DNA of 64,000 nucleotides, taken from assembly GCF_900142035.1 (NCBI RefSeq), contig NZ_FQZI01000004.1:186001-250000 (forward strand), given 5' to 3'. Shown piece after piece: positions 17,424 to 26,065 of this stretch (position 1 is its first letter; every line of letters starts with the position of its first letter). The notes below the pieces were generated by a model, which was not told the DNA's origin, made no database searches, and was given only the letters and a program-made list of their open reading frames with translations. This stretch comes from Flavobacterium terrae. GTDB taxonomy: Bacteria > Bacteroidota > Bacteroidia > Flavobacteriales > Flavobacteriaceae. A program made the position numbers and the translations under genes.

Positions 17424-18581
17424 ATGAATTATTTTTCTTCCGATTTCAAATTAGGAATCCTTGGTGGAGGGCAATTAGGAAAAATGCTCCTTACCGAAAC
17501 TCGAAAATTAGACATTCAAACTTATGTTTTAGATCCTAGTAAAGAAGCTCCTTGCCAATTTGGTGCTACTAAATTCTTTTTAGGTAGTTTGATGGATTAC
17601 GACACCGTTTATCAGTTTGGAAAAATGGTCGATTTACTAACCATCGAAATCGAAAATGTAAACCTAGACGCTTTAGACACTCTAGAAGATGAAGGTTTAA
17701 AAATATATCCTTCTCCTAAAACATTACGCTTAATACAAAACAAAGGACGCCAAAAAGATTTTTATGTCGAGAATGACATTCCATCTTCAAAACACCAACG
17801 TTTTGTAGGTATCAATGAGTTGAAAAAAGCATTAGAAAAAGATGTACTTGAATTTCCTTTTGTATGGAAATCGGCACAATTTGGTTATGACGGAAACGGA
17901 GTAAAAATAGTTCGTTCTACCATTGATTTAGTAGGATTACCAGATGTAGAATGTATTGCAGAAGACATGATTCCTTTCAAAAATGAATTAGCCGTAATTG
18001 TATCGCGAAGCGTTTCTGGTGAAGTTAAAACCTATCCTGTTGTCGAAATGGAATTTCATCCAGAAGCAAATCAGGTTGAATATACCATTTGCCCTGCTAG
18101 AATTAATGAAACAGTAGCACAAAAAGCACAAAATGTAGCGCTACAAGTATCAGAAGCTTATAACCATATTGGCTTACTAGCTGTAGAAATGTTTCAGACT
18201 GAAGATGATGACATATTAGTAAACGAAGTAGCACCAAGACCCCACAATTCTGGACATTACAGCATTGAAGCAAGTTATACTTCGCAATTTGAACAACATA
18301 TCCGTTCAATTTTAAATCTTCCCCTAGGAAGTACAGCTAGTAAAGTTGCTGGAATTATGGTAAATTTGGTTGGTGAAGAAGGTTTTTCTGGACCAGTTAT
18401 TTATGAGAATATCGAAGAAATCATGAAAATCCCTGGAGTGACTCCACATATTTATGGAAAACGTGAGACCAGACCCTTCAGAAAAATGGGACACGTAACC
18501 ATCATCAATGAAAACATGAAAGAAGCACGAAAAATTGCCGAAGAAGTAAAAAATAGTATTAGAGTAATAAGTCAAATTTAA
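17424..18581 (+). CDS. purK: 5-(carboxyamino)imidazole ribonucleotide synthase
   Basis: The 385-residue ATP-grasp enzyme carboxylates AIR with bicarbonate and ATP in purine synthesis. The N-terminal LGILGGGQLGKML (10-22) is the PurK signature. The ATP-grasp core shows FPFVWKSAQFGYDGNGV, the ECIAEDMIPFKNELAVIVSR block and NEVAPRPHNSGHYSIEAS. The product, N5-CAIR, is the substrate of PurE encoded two genes downstream. The interposed membrane-protein gene begins 3 bp after the purK stop. Confidence 0.95.
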   Translation: MNYFSSDFKLGILGGGQLGKMLLTETRKLDIQTYVLDPSKEAPCQFGATKFFLGSLMDYDTVYQFGKMVDLLTIEIENVNLDALDTLEDEGLKIYPSPKTLRLIQNKGRQKDFYVENDIPSSKHQRFVGINELKKALEKDVLEFPFVWKSAQFGYDGNGVKIVRSTIDLVGLPDVECIAEDMIPFKNELAVIVSRSVSGEVKTYPVVEMEFHPEANQVEYTICPARINETVAQKAQNVALQVSEAYNHIGLLAVEMFQTEDDDILVNEVAPRPHNSGHYSIEASYTSQFEQHIRSILNLPLGSTASKVAGIMVNLVGEEGFSGPVIYENIEEIMKIPGVTPHIYGKRETRPFRKMGHVTIINENMKEARKIAEEVKNSIRVISQI

Positions 18582-18584
18582 TTA

Positions 18585-18872
18585 ATGATTAAAAAAGCCA
18601 TTTTATATTCAAGTTATAATTCTTTTATATTGATGTCTGTTTTATCATTCATATCTTTATTATTACAAATGTTATATTATACACAAATCAAAGAATACCC
18701 AGAAATCAGAATAGGTTTTCCTTTAAATTTTTGGAATCTAAAATTTGATGACTCATATTATCAAAGTAACATTTGTCTTTCTGGTTTGATAATAAATTAT
18801 TTTATTTTCTATTTAATCTCAATATTTATCTTTTTAATAAAAAAACATCTAGAAAAAAAGCATAATGAATAA
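18585..18872 (+). CDS. Small membrane protein between purK and purE
   Basis: The 95-residue protein has two hydrophobic helices (SFILMSVLSFISLLLQMLYY and LSGLIINYFIFYLISIFIFLI) separated by a polar segment of about 35 residues, with a Lys-rich C-terminus. I recognise no family. It starts 3 bp after purK and its end overlaps the purE start by 8 bp, so it is translated as part of the purine operon. No role in purine synthesis is known to me. Its lower G+C than its neighbours suggests a later insertion. Confidence 0.6.
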   Translation: MIKKAILYSSYNSFILMSVLSFISLLLQMLYYTQIKEYPEIRIGFPLNFWNLKFDDSYYQSNICLSGLIINYFIFYLISIFIFLIKKHLEKKHNE

Positions 18873-19350
18873 AGTAGCTATAGTAATGGGAAGTGTTTCA
18901 GACATGCCAGTCATGCAAGAAGCCATCGATATATTGAAAAATTTCGGAATCGAAACAGAGGTTGACATTGTATCAGCACACAGAACTCCAGAAAAATTAT
19001 TTGATTTCAGTAAAAATGCACACAATAGAGGTATTGCCGTAATTATTGCTGGAGCTGGTGGTGCCGCTCACTTACCGGGAATGGTTGCTAGTATGAGTCC
19101 GCTTCCTGTAATTGGCGTACCAGTCAAATCGAGTAATTCTATTGATGGTTGGGATTCTGTTTTGTCTATTCTTCAAATGCCTGGAGGTGTTCCAGTTGCT
19201 ACTGTCGCTTTAAACGGAGCAAAAAATGCAGGAATACTTGCCGCTCAAATAATTGGCTCAAGCAACAAAACTGTTTTAGATAAAATAATTGAGTACAAAG
19301 AAGGATTAAAACAAGTAGTTTTAGATGCTTCTGCTAATTTAAATAAATAA
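18865..19350 (+). CDS. purE: N5-carboxyaminoimidazole ribonucleotide mutase
   Basis: The 161-residue class I PurE moves the carboxyl group of N5-CAIR to give CAIR. The signature VAIVMGSVSDMPVM opens the protein. The catalytic region SAHRTPEKLF (38-47) with its His and the GAGGAAHLPGMVAS block are all present. Its partner PurK is encoded just upstream. A weak terminator follows the stop. Confidence 0.95.
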   Translation: MNKVAIVMGSVSDMPVMQEAIDILKNFGIETEVDIVSAHRTPEKLFDFSKNAHNRGIAVIIAGAGGAAHLPGMVASMSPLPVIGVPVKSSNSIDGWDSVLSILQMPGGVPVATVALNGAKNAGILAAQIIGSSNKTVLDKIIEYKEGLKQVVLDASANLNK

Positions 19351-19386
19351 AAAAAGCCCCAGAATGTGGTATTTTGGAGCTTTTAA
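19351..19386 (+). terminator. Probable terminator after purE
   Basis: Imperfect hairpin: the arms AAAGCCCCAGAA and TTTTGGAGCTTTT pair with two mismatches, and the right arm ends in a T-run. The remaining 140 bases to the next gene hold only AT-rich sequence and a small TACC-TTTC-GGTA dyad (19483-19494). Confidence 0.5.
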
Positions 19387-19527
19387 GTAACACAAACATA
19401 AATACTGATTGGGTTAAATCAATATCTAAACGGTATATATCTAGTTTGATATTTTTCTGATTTTCAGTGCCAAATATAAAATACCTTTCGGTATAGAACA
19501 AATAAAATCGATGAAATACACTTTGTT

Positions 19528-21552
19528 ATGAATATTCTTATTAAACATTTTAACACTAAACACAACACAGCTCCTTTTTCACAAATTAAATTAAGTGACT
19601 ATTTACCTGCTGTAAAAGAAGGAATTTCAGAAACAAAAAAAGAAATAGACGAAATCGTTAATAATTCTGATGCTCCAACATTTGCCAACACGATTGAAGC
19701 TCTTGAATTTAGTGGTACACAACTAGATCGAGTAACTACTATTTTCTTTAACTTAAACTCGGCAGAAACCAGTGAAGAAATGCAGAAACTAGCACAGGAA
19801 ATATCACCTATGCTAACAGAACTGTCAAACGACATTACTCTGAATGCAAATTTATTTCAACGAATTAAAGCTGTTTATGACCAAAGAGAGTCTTTAAACC
19901 TAACAACAGAACAAGCAACATTATTAGACAAAAAATACAAAGGTTTTTCTAGAAATGGTGCTTTACTTGCCGAAGATAAAAAATCACGCTTAAGAGAAAT
20001 CGATGCTGAATTAGCCAAACTAAAATTAACTTTTGGTGAAAATGTATTGGCCGAAACTAACAATTACGAACTACATATCACTAACGAAAGTGATCTAAAA
20101 GGCTTACCCGAAGATACAATAGAAACAGCAAGATCGTTAGCAAAAAGCAAAGACAAAGAAGGATGGATTTTTACTCTTGATGTTCCTAGCTACTCTCCTT
20201 TTGTAACTTACGCCGACAATAGAGAATTACGCAAAGAAATAGCAATAGCATATGGTAAAAAAGCCTTTCAAAGCAACGAATTTGACAATCAAGAAAACGT
20301 AAAAAAAATTGTAGCGCTGAGACATGAAAGAGCTCAATTATTAGGATACGAGTCACACTCACACTTTGTATTAGAAGAACGTATGGCGCAAAATCCAGAT
20401 AAAGTAAAATCTTTCTTGAATGATTTATTGGGAAAAGCTAAACCTGCAGCCGAAAGAGAATTCAGTCAATTGACTGCTTTTGCAAAGAAACTAGACAATC
20501 TTGATCAATTGGAAAAATGGGATGGTGCGTATTATTCTGAGAAACTAAAACAAGAATTATTCAATCTAGATGATGAAAAATTAAAACCTTATTTCAAATT
20601 ACAAAACGTTCAAGAAGGTGCTTTTGAAGTTGCCAAACGTTTATTTGGATTGACTTTCACAGAAGTTTTTGACATTGATAAATACCATGAAGATGTTCAT
20701 ACTTTTGAAGTAAATGATGCTAATGGGAACTTGGTCGCTATCTTCTACTCTGACTTCTTCCCGCGAAAAGGAAAACGAAATGGTGCTTGGATGACGTCTT
20801 TCAAACCTCAATATATTAAGGAAGGTATTAATGAAAGACCACACGTTTCTATTGTTTGCAATTTCACTAAACCCACTGAAACAAAACCATCACTTTTAAC
20901 TTTTAATGAAGTGACGACTTTATTTCACGAATTTGGACATGCATTGCATGGCATGTTAGCCAATACAACTTATCCAAGTTTATCGGGCACTTCAGTATAT
21001 TGGGACTTTGTTGAATTACCAAGCCAAGTAATGGAAAACTGGTGTTATGAACCTGAAGCTTTAGCCATTTTTGCTAAACACTATGAAACCGGAGAAATCA
21101 TTCCGCAGGAATATGTAGATAAAATTAAAGAAAGTGCTTCTTTCCTTGAAGGTATTGCTACTTTACGCCAATTAAGCTTTGGTTTATTAGACATGGAATA
21201 TCACGGTAAACCAGTTGTAGTTGATAATGTAAAAACTTTCGAGAAAACAGCAATGGAACCTACCGCTTTATATCCAGATGTTGCTGAGAACTGTATGAGT
21301 GTTTCTTTTTCTCATATTTTTCAAGGTGGTTATTCTTCTGGCTATTATAGTTATAAATGGGCCGAAGTTCTAGATGCTGATGCTTTTGCTTATTTCCAAG
21401 AAAAAGGAATCTTTAATAAAGAAGTTGCTGCCAAATTCAAAGACAATGTATTGTCTCAAGGTGGTACAGAACACCCAATGACTTTGTATAAAAAATTTAG
21501 AGGACAAGAACCTAAACCAGAGGCGTTGTTGAAAAGAGCGGGATTGATATAA
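19528..21552 (+). CDS. M3-family oligopeptidase (Dcp/OpdA type)
   Basis: The 674-residue zinc metallopeptidase has the HEFGHALHG motif near 468-476, with the third ligand Glu downstream in DFVELPSQVMENW. The substrate-binding FSHIFQGGYSSGYYSYKWAEVLDADAF block near 590-620 is typical of M3 dipeptidyl carboxypeptidases and oligopeptidase A. No signal peptide is visible, so it probably degrades short peptides in the cytosol, including those released by other proteases. The lipoprotein gene follows 5 bp after the stop. Confidence 0.92.
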   Translation: MNILIKHFNTKHNTAPFSQIKLSDYLPAVKEGISETKKEIDEIVNNSDAPTFANTIEALEFSGTQLDRVTTIFFNLNSAETSEEMQKLAQEISPMLTELSNDITLNANLFQRIKAVYDQRESLNLTTEQATLLDKKYKGFSRNGALLAEDKKSRLREIDAELAKLKLTFGENVLAETNNYELHITNESDLKGLPEDTIETARSLAKSKDKEGWIFTLDVPSYSPFVTYADNRELRKEIAIAYGKKAFQSNEFDNQENVKKIVALRHERAQLLGYESHSHFVLEERMAQNPDKVKSFLNDLLGKAKPAAEREFSQLTAFAKKLDNLDQLEKWDGAYYSEKLKQELFNLDDEKLKPYFKLQNVQEGAFEVAKRLFGLTFTEVFDIDKYHEDVHTFEVNDANGNLVAIFYSDFFPRKGKRNGAWMTSFKPQYIKEGINERPHVSIVCNFTKPTETKPSLLTFNEVTTLFHEFGHALHGMLANTTYPSLSGTSVYWDFVELPSQVMENWCYEPEALAIFAKHYETGEIIPQEYVDKIKESASFLEGIATLRQLSFGLLDMEYHGKPVVVDNVKTFEKTAMEPTALYPDVAENCMSVSFSHIFQGGYSSGYYSYKWAEVLDADAFAYFQEKGIFNKEVAAKFKDNVLSQGGTEHPMTLYKKFRGQEPKPEALLKRAGLI

Positions 21553-21557
21553 AATAT

Positions 21558-22151
21558 ATGAAAGTAATTTTAAGCTTAATTTTTGTAGTCCTTTTCATTT
21601 TAGGTTGTACTTCAAATAAAGAAGTTAAAACTGAAAATATTGAAACATTTAGTGAACCTAAAAATATTGTTACCTATGTTGGCAAGAATTATTTCAATTT
21701 TGACAATGTAGAGTTATTTAATATTGATATTGATGAGGAAAAAGTATTTGATTTATGGTCAAAAAAAGAAAGAACAAGAGATGAGGAAATTTTTATTGAA
21801 ATTATTGGGAACCATGACATTCCAAAATCTATTTCCGATATTTCTTTTTTAACGAAAATAAAAAATCTAGGTTACAAAAAAACAACAATAAACGATTCTA
21901 AAAATGAAGAATTAAAAAACATTTTTAGATTTAAAAAAAACTCAATTATTGATTCGTTTGCTTGTCCTGCAATTTACAGAGACATTTTAGTATTTAAACT
22001 AAAAGAAAAAATTGTCGGAATTGCTAAAATATGTTTTAGTTGTAGGCATCATTATATTGTCGGAACAAAATTGAACACAGAGCAATTTGGACAAGGAGGA
22101 GATTACGAAAAACTCTATGAGATATTATATAATAAACAAATGCTTAATTAA
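21558..22151 (+). CDS. Lipoprotein of unknown function, 197 aa
   Basis: The signal MKVILSLIFVVLFILGC ends in a lipobox with Cys17. The mature protein is about 180 residues, Lys/Glu/Asn-rich, with two further Cys-containing spots (SFACPAIY and KICFSCRHHYIVG). I recognise no family. It follows the M3 peptidase gene by 5 bp and is followed by a clear terminator, so the pair forms one transcript. Confidence 0.7.
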   Translation: MKVILSLIFVVLFILGCTSNKEVKTENIETFSEPKNIVTYVGKNYFNFDNVELFNIDIDEEKVFDLWSKKERTRDEEIFIEIIGNHDIPKSISDISFLTKIKNLGYKKTTINDSKNEELKNIFRFKKNSIIDSFACPAIYRDILVFKLKEKIVGIAKICFSCRHHYIVGTKLNTEQFGQGGDYEKLYEILYNKQMLN

Positions 22152-22156
22152 TTTAG

Positions 22157-22189
22157 AAACCGAAGTTATGTTCTTCGGTTTTCTTTTTT
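22157..22189 (+). terminator. Rho-independent terminator
   Basis: Perfect stem AAACCGAAG / CTTCGGTTT with a 7-base loop and a TTCTTTTTT tail, directly after the lipoprotein stop. Confidence 0.88.
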
Positions 22190-22193
22190 AAAC

Positions 22194-22240
22194 AAACTTT
22201 CATTTTTTTTTGAAAGTTTAAAAACTTTGTTATACATTTG
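22194..22240 (+). promoter_or_regulatory. Promoter and palindromic operator of the GbsR/MarR regulator gene
   Basis: A perfect inverted repeat AAACTTTCA-N8-TGAAAGTTT lies at 22194-22219. The -33 element TTTTG (22208-22212) lies inside it, and the perfect -7 box TACATTTG at 22233-22240 follows 20 bases later, 4 bases before the ATG at 22245. The operator thus covers the -33 element, as expected for self-repression. A second copy with the same 9-8-9 geometry lies downstream at 22762-22787. Confidence 0.75.
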
Positions 22241-22244
22241 TCTC

Positions 22245-22748
22245 ATGGATTTCAAAGAAGCAAAAAATAAATTCGTACAAACTTGGGGAGCTTTAGGTTC
22301 TCAATGGGGTATTAACAAAACCATGGCACAAATCCATGCTTTGTTAATGGTATCTAGCGAAGCGGTTTCTATGGAAGACATCATGGAAGAATTGCAAATT
22401 TCACGTGGTAATGCTAGTATGAATTTACGTGCATTGATGGATTGGGGAATTGTATACAAAGAATACAAAGCAGGTGAAAGACGTGAGTTTTTTACTGCCG
22501 AAAAAGATTTGGATGAATTGGCCGTAAAAATTTCTCGTGAACGTAGTAAAAGAGAAATTAAACCTGCGTTAAAAGTCTTGAAAGAAGTTTCATCTATCGA
22601 TGCCAATGCATCAGCCGAAGAAAAACATTTTGTAGAACAAACTTCAAAACTATATGATTTTGTATTAAAAGCCGACAATGTATTGGATAAAATCACCGAG
22701 TACAAAGACAATTGGCTAGCACAAATTCTAATCAAATTCATGAAATAA
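22245..22748 (+). CDS. GbsR/MarR-family transcriptional regulator
   Basis: The 167-residue protein begins MDFKEAKNKFVQTWGALGSQWGINKTMAQIHALLM, the usual GbsR opening. A winged helix follows: EDIMEELQISRGNASMNLRALMDWGIV, with the wing at YKAGERREFFTAE. Members sense small molecules or stress and usually repress. The start MDFKE is preferred over an upstream TTG because the promoter -7 box occupies the extension. Paired identical palindromes ahead of this gene and of the next one suggest that it represses itself and the operon that follows. Confidence 0.88.
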   Translation: MDFKEAKNKFVQTWGALGSQWGINKTMAQIHALLMVSSEAVSMEDIMEELQISRGNASMNLRALMDWGIVYKEYKAGERREFFTAEKDLDELAVKISRERSKREIKPALKVLKEVSSIDANASAEEKHFVEQTSKLYDFVLKADNVLDKITEYKDNWLAQILIKFMK

Positions 22749-22761
22749 TTTTTTTTATTTA

Positions 22762-22787
22762 AAACTTTCAATTTTTTCTGAAAGTTT
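22762..22787 (+). promoter_or_regulatory. Second palindromic operator, same as at 22194
   Basis: AAACTTTCA-N8-TGAAAGTTT, the same arms and spacing as the upstream copy, lies 16 bases before the start codon at 22804. No good TAnnTTTG box is seen between it and the start, so the promoter is unresolved. Confidence 0.7.
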
Positions 22788-22803
22788 AATAAATACAGAT
22801 ACT

Positions 22804-23139
22804 ATGAAAAACTTATTTAACTTAAACCTCTTTATTATAGGCGCACCTATCGTGATGTGCTTAATGGGTTTGCTGGATGAAAACTTCCTTTTATGGGGAT
22901 TGCTTTCTACCATGCTCACAGGATTATTCCAAGTTGTATTTGGAATAGCAATGCTGATTGATGAACCAAAAAACAAACATCTTCAATTATACTTTTCGTG
23001 TGTTATTCTATTTTTTTGTATTTGGCTTACAAGTTTAAAATTTGGATACGTCAATTTTGGGAATACAGTATTATTTACTATACCCCCTTGTCTTGCCCTT
23101 TATCTTACAGTCATAATCTATAAAAAAATTGAAAAATGA
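22804..23139 (+). CDS. Small four-helix membrane protein
   Basis: The 111-residue protein has four hydrophobic stretches (LFIIGAPIVMCLMGLL, LLSTMLTGLFQVVFGIAML, LYFSCVILFFCIWLTSL and VLFTIPPCLALYLTVIIY). I recognise no family. It is the first gene after the second regulator palindrome, and its stop overlaps the DUF2071 start, so it begins an operon of five or six genes. The compact topology resembles small sensors or accessory membrane proteins, but nothing specific can be said. Confidence 0.7.
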   Translation: MKNLFNLNLFIIGAPIVMCLMGLLDENFLLWGLLSTMLTGLFQVVFGIAMLIDEPKNKHLQLYFSCVILFFCIWLTSLKFGYVNFGNTVLFTIPPCLALYLTVIIYKKIEK

Positions 23140-23861
23140 ACTTTCTAACCGCACAATGGAAAAACTTGATAATGGCAAACTATGTCATTAATCCGGAACA
23201 TTTGAAAAAACACTTACCTACAGGTACCGAACTCGATTACTGGAATGGCAACTGTTATATAAGTTTAGTAGGATTTCTTTTTAAAGACACTAAAGTATTA
23301 GGCTTCAGGATACCAAGACATACTGATTTTGAAGAAGTTAATCTTCGATTTTATGTCAAACGTTTTGAAAATGGAGCATGGAAACGCGGTGTTGTTTTTA
23401 TTCAGGAAATAGTTCCCAAACGCGCCATCACTTTTGTAGCCAATACCTTTTATAAAGAAAACTACAGAACACTTTTCATGCAGCATCAAAACGAACTAGA
23501 AGCCGAAGTTCTAAAAGTAGGTTATAGTTGGGAAAATCAAAAAAAGACAAATTATATCAGTGTGAACGCTTATGATTTCAAGAGTCCATTAGAAGAAGGT
23601 AGCGAAGCTGAATTCATTATGGAACACTATTTTGGGTATACCAAACACAATGAACATGAAACTTACGAATATGAAGTCAAACATCCTAAATGGGAACAAT
23701 ACTACATCAAAAACTTTGAGATCCAAGTAGATTTTGAAAATACCTACGGTAATGACTTTGCTTTTTTAAATGATGTAAAACCAGTATCTGTTTTTCTTGC
23801 CGAAGGTTCTGAAATTAAAGTACAGAATAAAAGAAAATTACCACATCATGACATTAGTTAA
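23136..23861 (+). CDS. YqjF-like DUF2071 protein
   Basis: The 241-residue protein matches DUF2071/YqjF. The opening FLTAQWKNLIMANYVINPEHLKKHLPTGTELDYWNGNCYISLVGFLFKDTKVLG and the middle RRGV/VFIQEIVPKRAITFVAN region are distinctive. The fold is related to acetoacetate decarboxylase, though the catalytic Lys role is not established for this family. It overlaps the preceding gene by 4 bp and the following gene by 14 bp. In Flavobacteria it often travels with TIGR01777 and SRPBCC genes, as it does here. Confidence 0.82.
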   Translation: MNFLTAQWKNLIMANYVINPEHLKKHLPTGTELDYWNGNCYISLVGFLFKDTKVLGFRIPRHTDFEEVNLRFYVKRFENGAWKRGVVFIQEIVPKRAITFVANTFYKENYRTLFMQHQNELEAEVLKVGYSWENQKKTNYISVNAYDFKSPLEEGSEAEFIMEHYFGYTKHNEHETYEYEVKHPKWEQYYIKNFEIQVDFENTYGNDFAFLNDVKPVSVFLAEGSEIKVQNKRKLPHHDIS

Positions 23862-24204
23862 TTACAACATCTTAGGTTATATAATTTTCCTATCAATAAT
23901 CACTTTCATTATAGTTGTTGTTGGAAAGATATGCTATCGAAATGGTAACATTTATGTTTCAGAACTTATTCCTGAACATGCCGAATTGTGTCATCAAATA
24001 AACAAAACACTTTTGGTTGGTTATTATTTAGTAAATATTGGATATAGTTCAATGACTTTAATCTATTGGAAAGATATACTAACAATACAACAGCTCATCG
24101 AAACCATCTCAGTAAAAACATCAATCATTGCTTTTATACTTTGCTTTTTACATTATTCAAATATTTATATACTCACAAATTACATTCAAAAATTAATTAA
24201 ATAA
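23848..24204 (+). CDS. Membrane protein, first of a tandem paralogous pair
   Basis: The 118-residue protein (start MTLVNYNILG chosen so that only 14 bp overlap the preceding gene) has three hydrophobic helices. The RNG...I/F...L segment and NKTLLVGYYLVNIGYSSMTL correspond to KNGKTF and NKLFETGFYLLNLGFALMIL in the next gene. The two are therefore diverged duplicates. The family is unknown to me. The pair sits inside the GbsR-controlled operon. Confidence 0.65.
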   Translation: MTLVNYNILGYIIFLSIITFIIVVVGKICYRNGNIYVSELIPEHAELCHQINKTLLVGYYLVNIGYSSMTLIYWKDILTIQQLIETISVKTSIIAFILCFLHYSNIYILTNYIQKLIK

Positions 24205-24211
24205 GATTATT

Positions 24212-24595
24212 ATGGAAACTTCAAAAATTTTAATTGGTTATGCTATTTATTTACCTATTGCATTTTTACTAACATTTTATGTTTCAAAAACACTATTTAA
24301 AAATGGAAAAACATTTATGTTAGACATATTCAAAGGCAGAGAAGAAATTGCTTTTGCAACCAATAAACTATTCGAAACAGGTTTTTACTTGCTAAATCTA
24401 GGCTTTGCTTTAATGATACTAGAGTTAAATCTTTATGAAAACACTTATCAAAATCTTATTGAAGATTTAAGTTATAAAATAGGTGGCTTTTCTATTTATC
24501 TGGGAATTATGCTATTCTTTAACCTTTATTTATTCTTTAGAGGAAAAAGAAAAGCAAAAGAAAATCAAACTCCTGAATTAATTCCAGTAAATTAA
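24212..24595 (+). CDS. Membrane protein, second of a tandem paralogous pair
   Basis: The 127-residue protein has the same three-helix layout as its upstream neighbour, with matching helix 2 (NKLFETGFYLLNLGFALMIL) and a basic C-terminal tail. It starts 7 bp after that gene. A 15-bp hairpin follows the stop. Function unknown; probably a partner of its paralogue in the inner membrane. Confidence 0.65.
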   Translation: METSKILIGYAIYLPIAFLLTFYVSKTLFKNGKTFMLDIFKGREEIAFATNKLFETGFYLLNLGFALMILELNLYENTYQNLIEDLSYKIGGFSIYLGIMLFFNLYLFFRGKRKAKENQTPELIPVN

Positions 24596-24604
24596 AAGCA
24601 ATCA

Positions 24605-24639
24605 ACCACAGTTGTATAATCTTGTTATACAACTGTGGT
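24605..24639. repeat. Perfect 15-bp inverted repeat ahead of the TIGR01777 gene
   Basis: Arms accacagttgtataa and ttatacaactgtggt match completely with a 5-base loop. No T-run follows on the + strand, so it is not a standard terminator. It ends 15 bases before the ATG at 24655 and could be an operator, an RNA stability element or a processing site inside the operon. Confidence 0.75.
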
Positions 24640-24654
24640 AAAAATCATTCTAAA

Positions 24655-25566
24655 ATGAAAAAAATAGTCATCGCTGCAGGAACAGGTTTTTTGGGCCAAG
24701 CCCTTATCCGTCATTTTAAACAAAATGCTAAAGAAATAGTAGTACTTACTCGTGGCAAAGAAAAGCAAGAGGGAAATATTAGTTATGTACATTGGAATGC
24801 AAAATCTTTGACTGGTTGGGAAGCTGCGCTTGAAAACGCCGATTTACTAATTAATCTCGCAGGAAAATCAGTAGACTGCAGATATAACGAAGCCAATAAA
24901 AGAGAGATTCTATTATCCAGAATTAACAGTACCAAAATTCTGAACAATGCTGTTTTACAATGCAAAAAACCACCCAAACATTGGTTAAACTCATCTACAG
25001 CTACTATTTACAGACATTCTGAAGACAAACAAATGGATGAATACACTGGAGAAATAGGAAATGATTTTTCCATGAATGTGGCACAAAGTTGGGAAAAAGC
25101 TTTCTTCAAAACCGAAACTCCAAACACTAAAAAAACAGCACTACGTACTTCAATAGTATTAGGGAAGAATGGTGGCGCATTTTTACCATTAAAAAATTTA
25201 ACCCAAATGGGATTTGGTGGCAAACAGGGTAACGGCAAACAGTTTGTGAGCTGGATTCATGAAGACGATTTTGCAAAAGCTCTTGGATTTGTGTTTGAAA
25301 AGGAAATCACTGGAGTAATCAACATTGTCTCACCTACTCCAATTCAAAACAAAGCTTTCATGAAAGCTTTGCGTAAAGAATTGAAAATCCCATTTGGAAC
25401 ACCTGTAGGCAAACGATTATTAGAATTTGGCGCTAAAATTATAGGAACAGAAACCGAGCTTGTTTTAAAAAGCAGAAATGTTATTCCGAAACGTTTGCAA
25501 GAAAATGGCTTTACTTTTAAATATCAAACAATTGAATCAGCATTTAAAAATTTGTTACATGACTAA
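24655..25566 (+). CDS. TIGR01777-family NAD(P)-dependent epimerase/reductase (SDR39U1-like)
   Basis: The 303-residue SDR-fold protein has the nucleotide-binding AAGTGFLGQALIRHF at 7-21, the INLAGKSVDCRY block near 76-88 and STATIYRH at about 120. The C-terminal KALRKELKIPFGTPVGKRLLEFGA stretch carries the DUF1731-like tail. The substrate of this family is not established. The start is set at MKKIVIAAGTGF, directly after the hairpin. It overlaps the SRPBCC gene by 8 bp. Confidence 0.88.
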   Translation: MKKIVIAAGTGFLGQALIRHFKQNAKEIVVLTRGKEKQEGNISYVHWNAKSLTGWEAALENADLLINLAGKSVDCRYNEANKREILLSRINSTKILNNAVLQCKKPPKHWLNSSTATIYRHSEDKQMDEYTGEIGNDFSMNVAQSWEKAFFKTETPNTKKTALRTSIVLGKNGGAFLPLKNLTQMGFGGKQGNGKQFVSWIHEDDFAKALGFVFEKEITGVINIVSPTPIQNKAFMKALRKELKIPFGTPVGKRLLEFGAKIIGTETELVLKSRNVIPKRLQENGFTFKYQTIESAFKNLLHD

Positions 25567-26020
25567 CCTTCATTTTGAAACAATCACCAATACTGAGGTG
25601 GAACTAATTTTCAATTTGTCTAGAAATATAGATGCACACTTAGATTCTTTACATAAAACAAAGGAAAAAGCTATTTCAGGAAAAACACACGGTCTTATAG
25701 AACTTGGTGAAAAGGTTACCTGGGAGGGAAAACATTTTGGGCTGTATCTTACCCATGAAAGCACTATCACTCAAATGAGTAAATTTGAATCATTTACTGA
25801 TGAAATGACAAAAGGTTGTTTCAAATCATTTATTCACCATCATAGATTTATACCTCAAAACACCTCAACCCTAATGATTGACGATATTTATTATGAAACT
25901 CCTTTTGGTATTTTAGGTAAATTCTTTGATAAACTTGTACTTAAAAGACATCTCAAAAAAATGATTCTTGAAAGAAACAAGTATTTAAAGCAGCAAGCGG
26001 AAAAAACAAAGCGATTGTAA
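25559..26020 (+). CDS. SRPBCC-family protein
   Basis: The 153-residue protein is recognisable as the SRPBCC/START-like protein that usually follows TIGR01777 genes. It begins MTNLHFETITNTEVELIFNLSRNIDAHLDSL and contains EKVTWEGKHFGLYLTHES and FIHHHRF, with a basic C-terminal helix. It has sometimes been named a cell-division inhibitor without evidence. The start at 25559 gives an 8-bp overlap with the preceding gene. A dyad CAAAGCG...CGCTTTG (26007-26032) spans its stop but has no T-run. Confidence 0.78.
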   Translation: MTNLHFETITNTEVELIFNLSRNIDAHLDSLHKTKEKAISGKTHGLIELGEKVTWEGKHFGLYLTHESTITQMSKFESFTDEMTKGCFKSFIHHHRFIPQNTSTLMIDDIYYETPFGILGKFFDKLVLKRHLKKMILERNKYLKQQAEKTKRL

Positions 26021-26065
26021 ACAACCGCTTTGAAATCCAATTATAATATAAAAACAATCTGAAAA

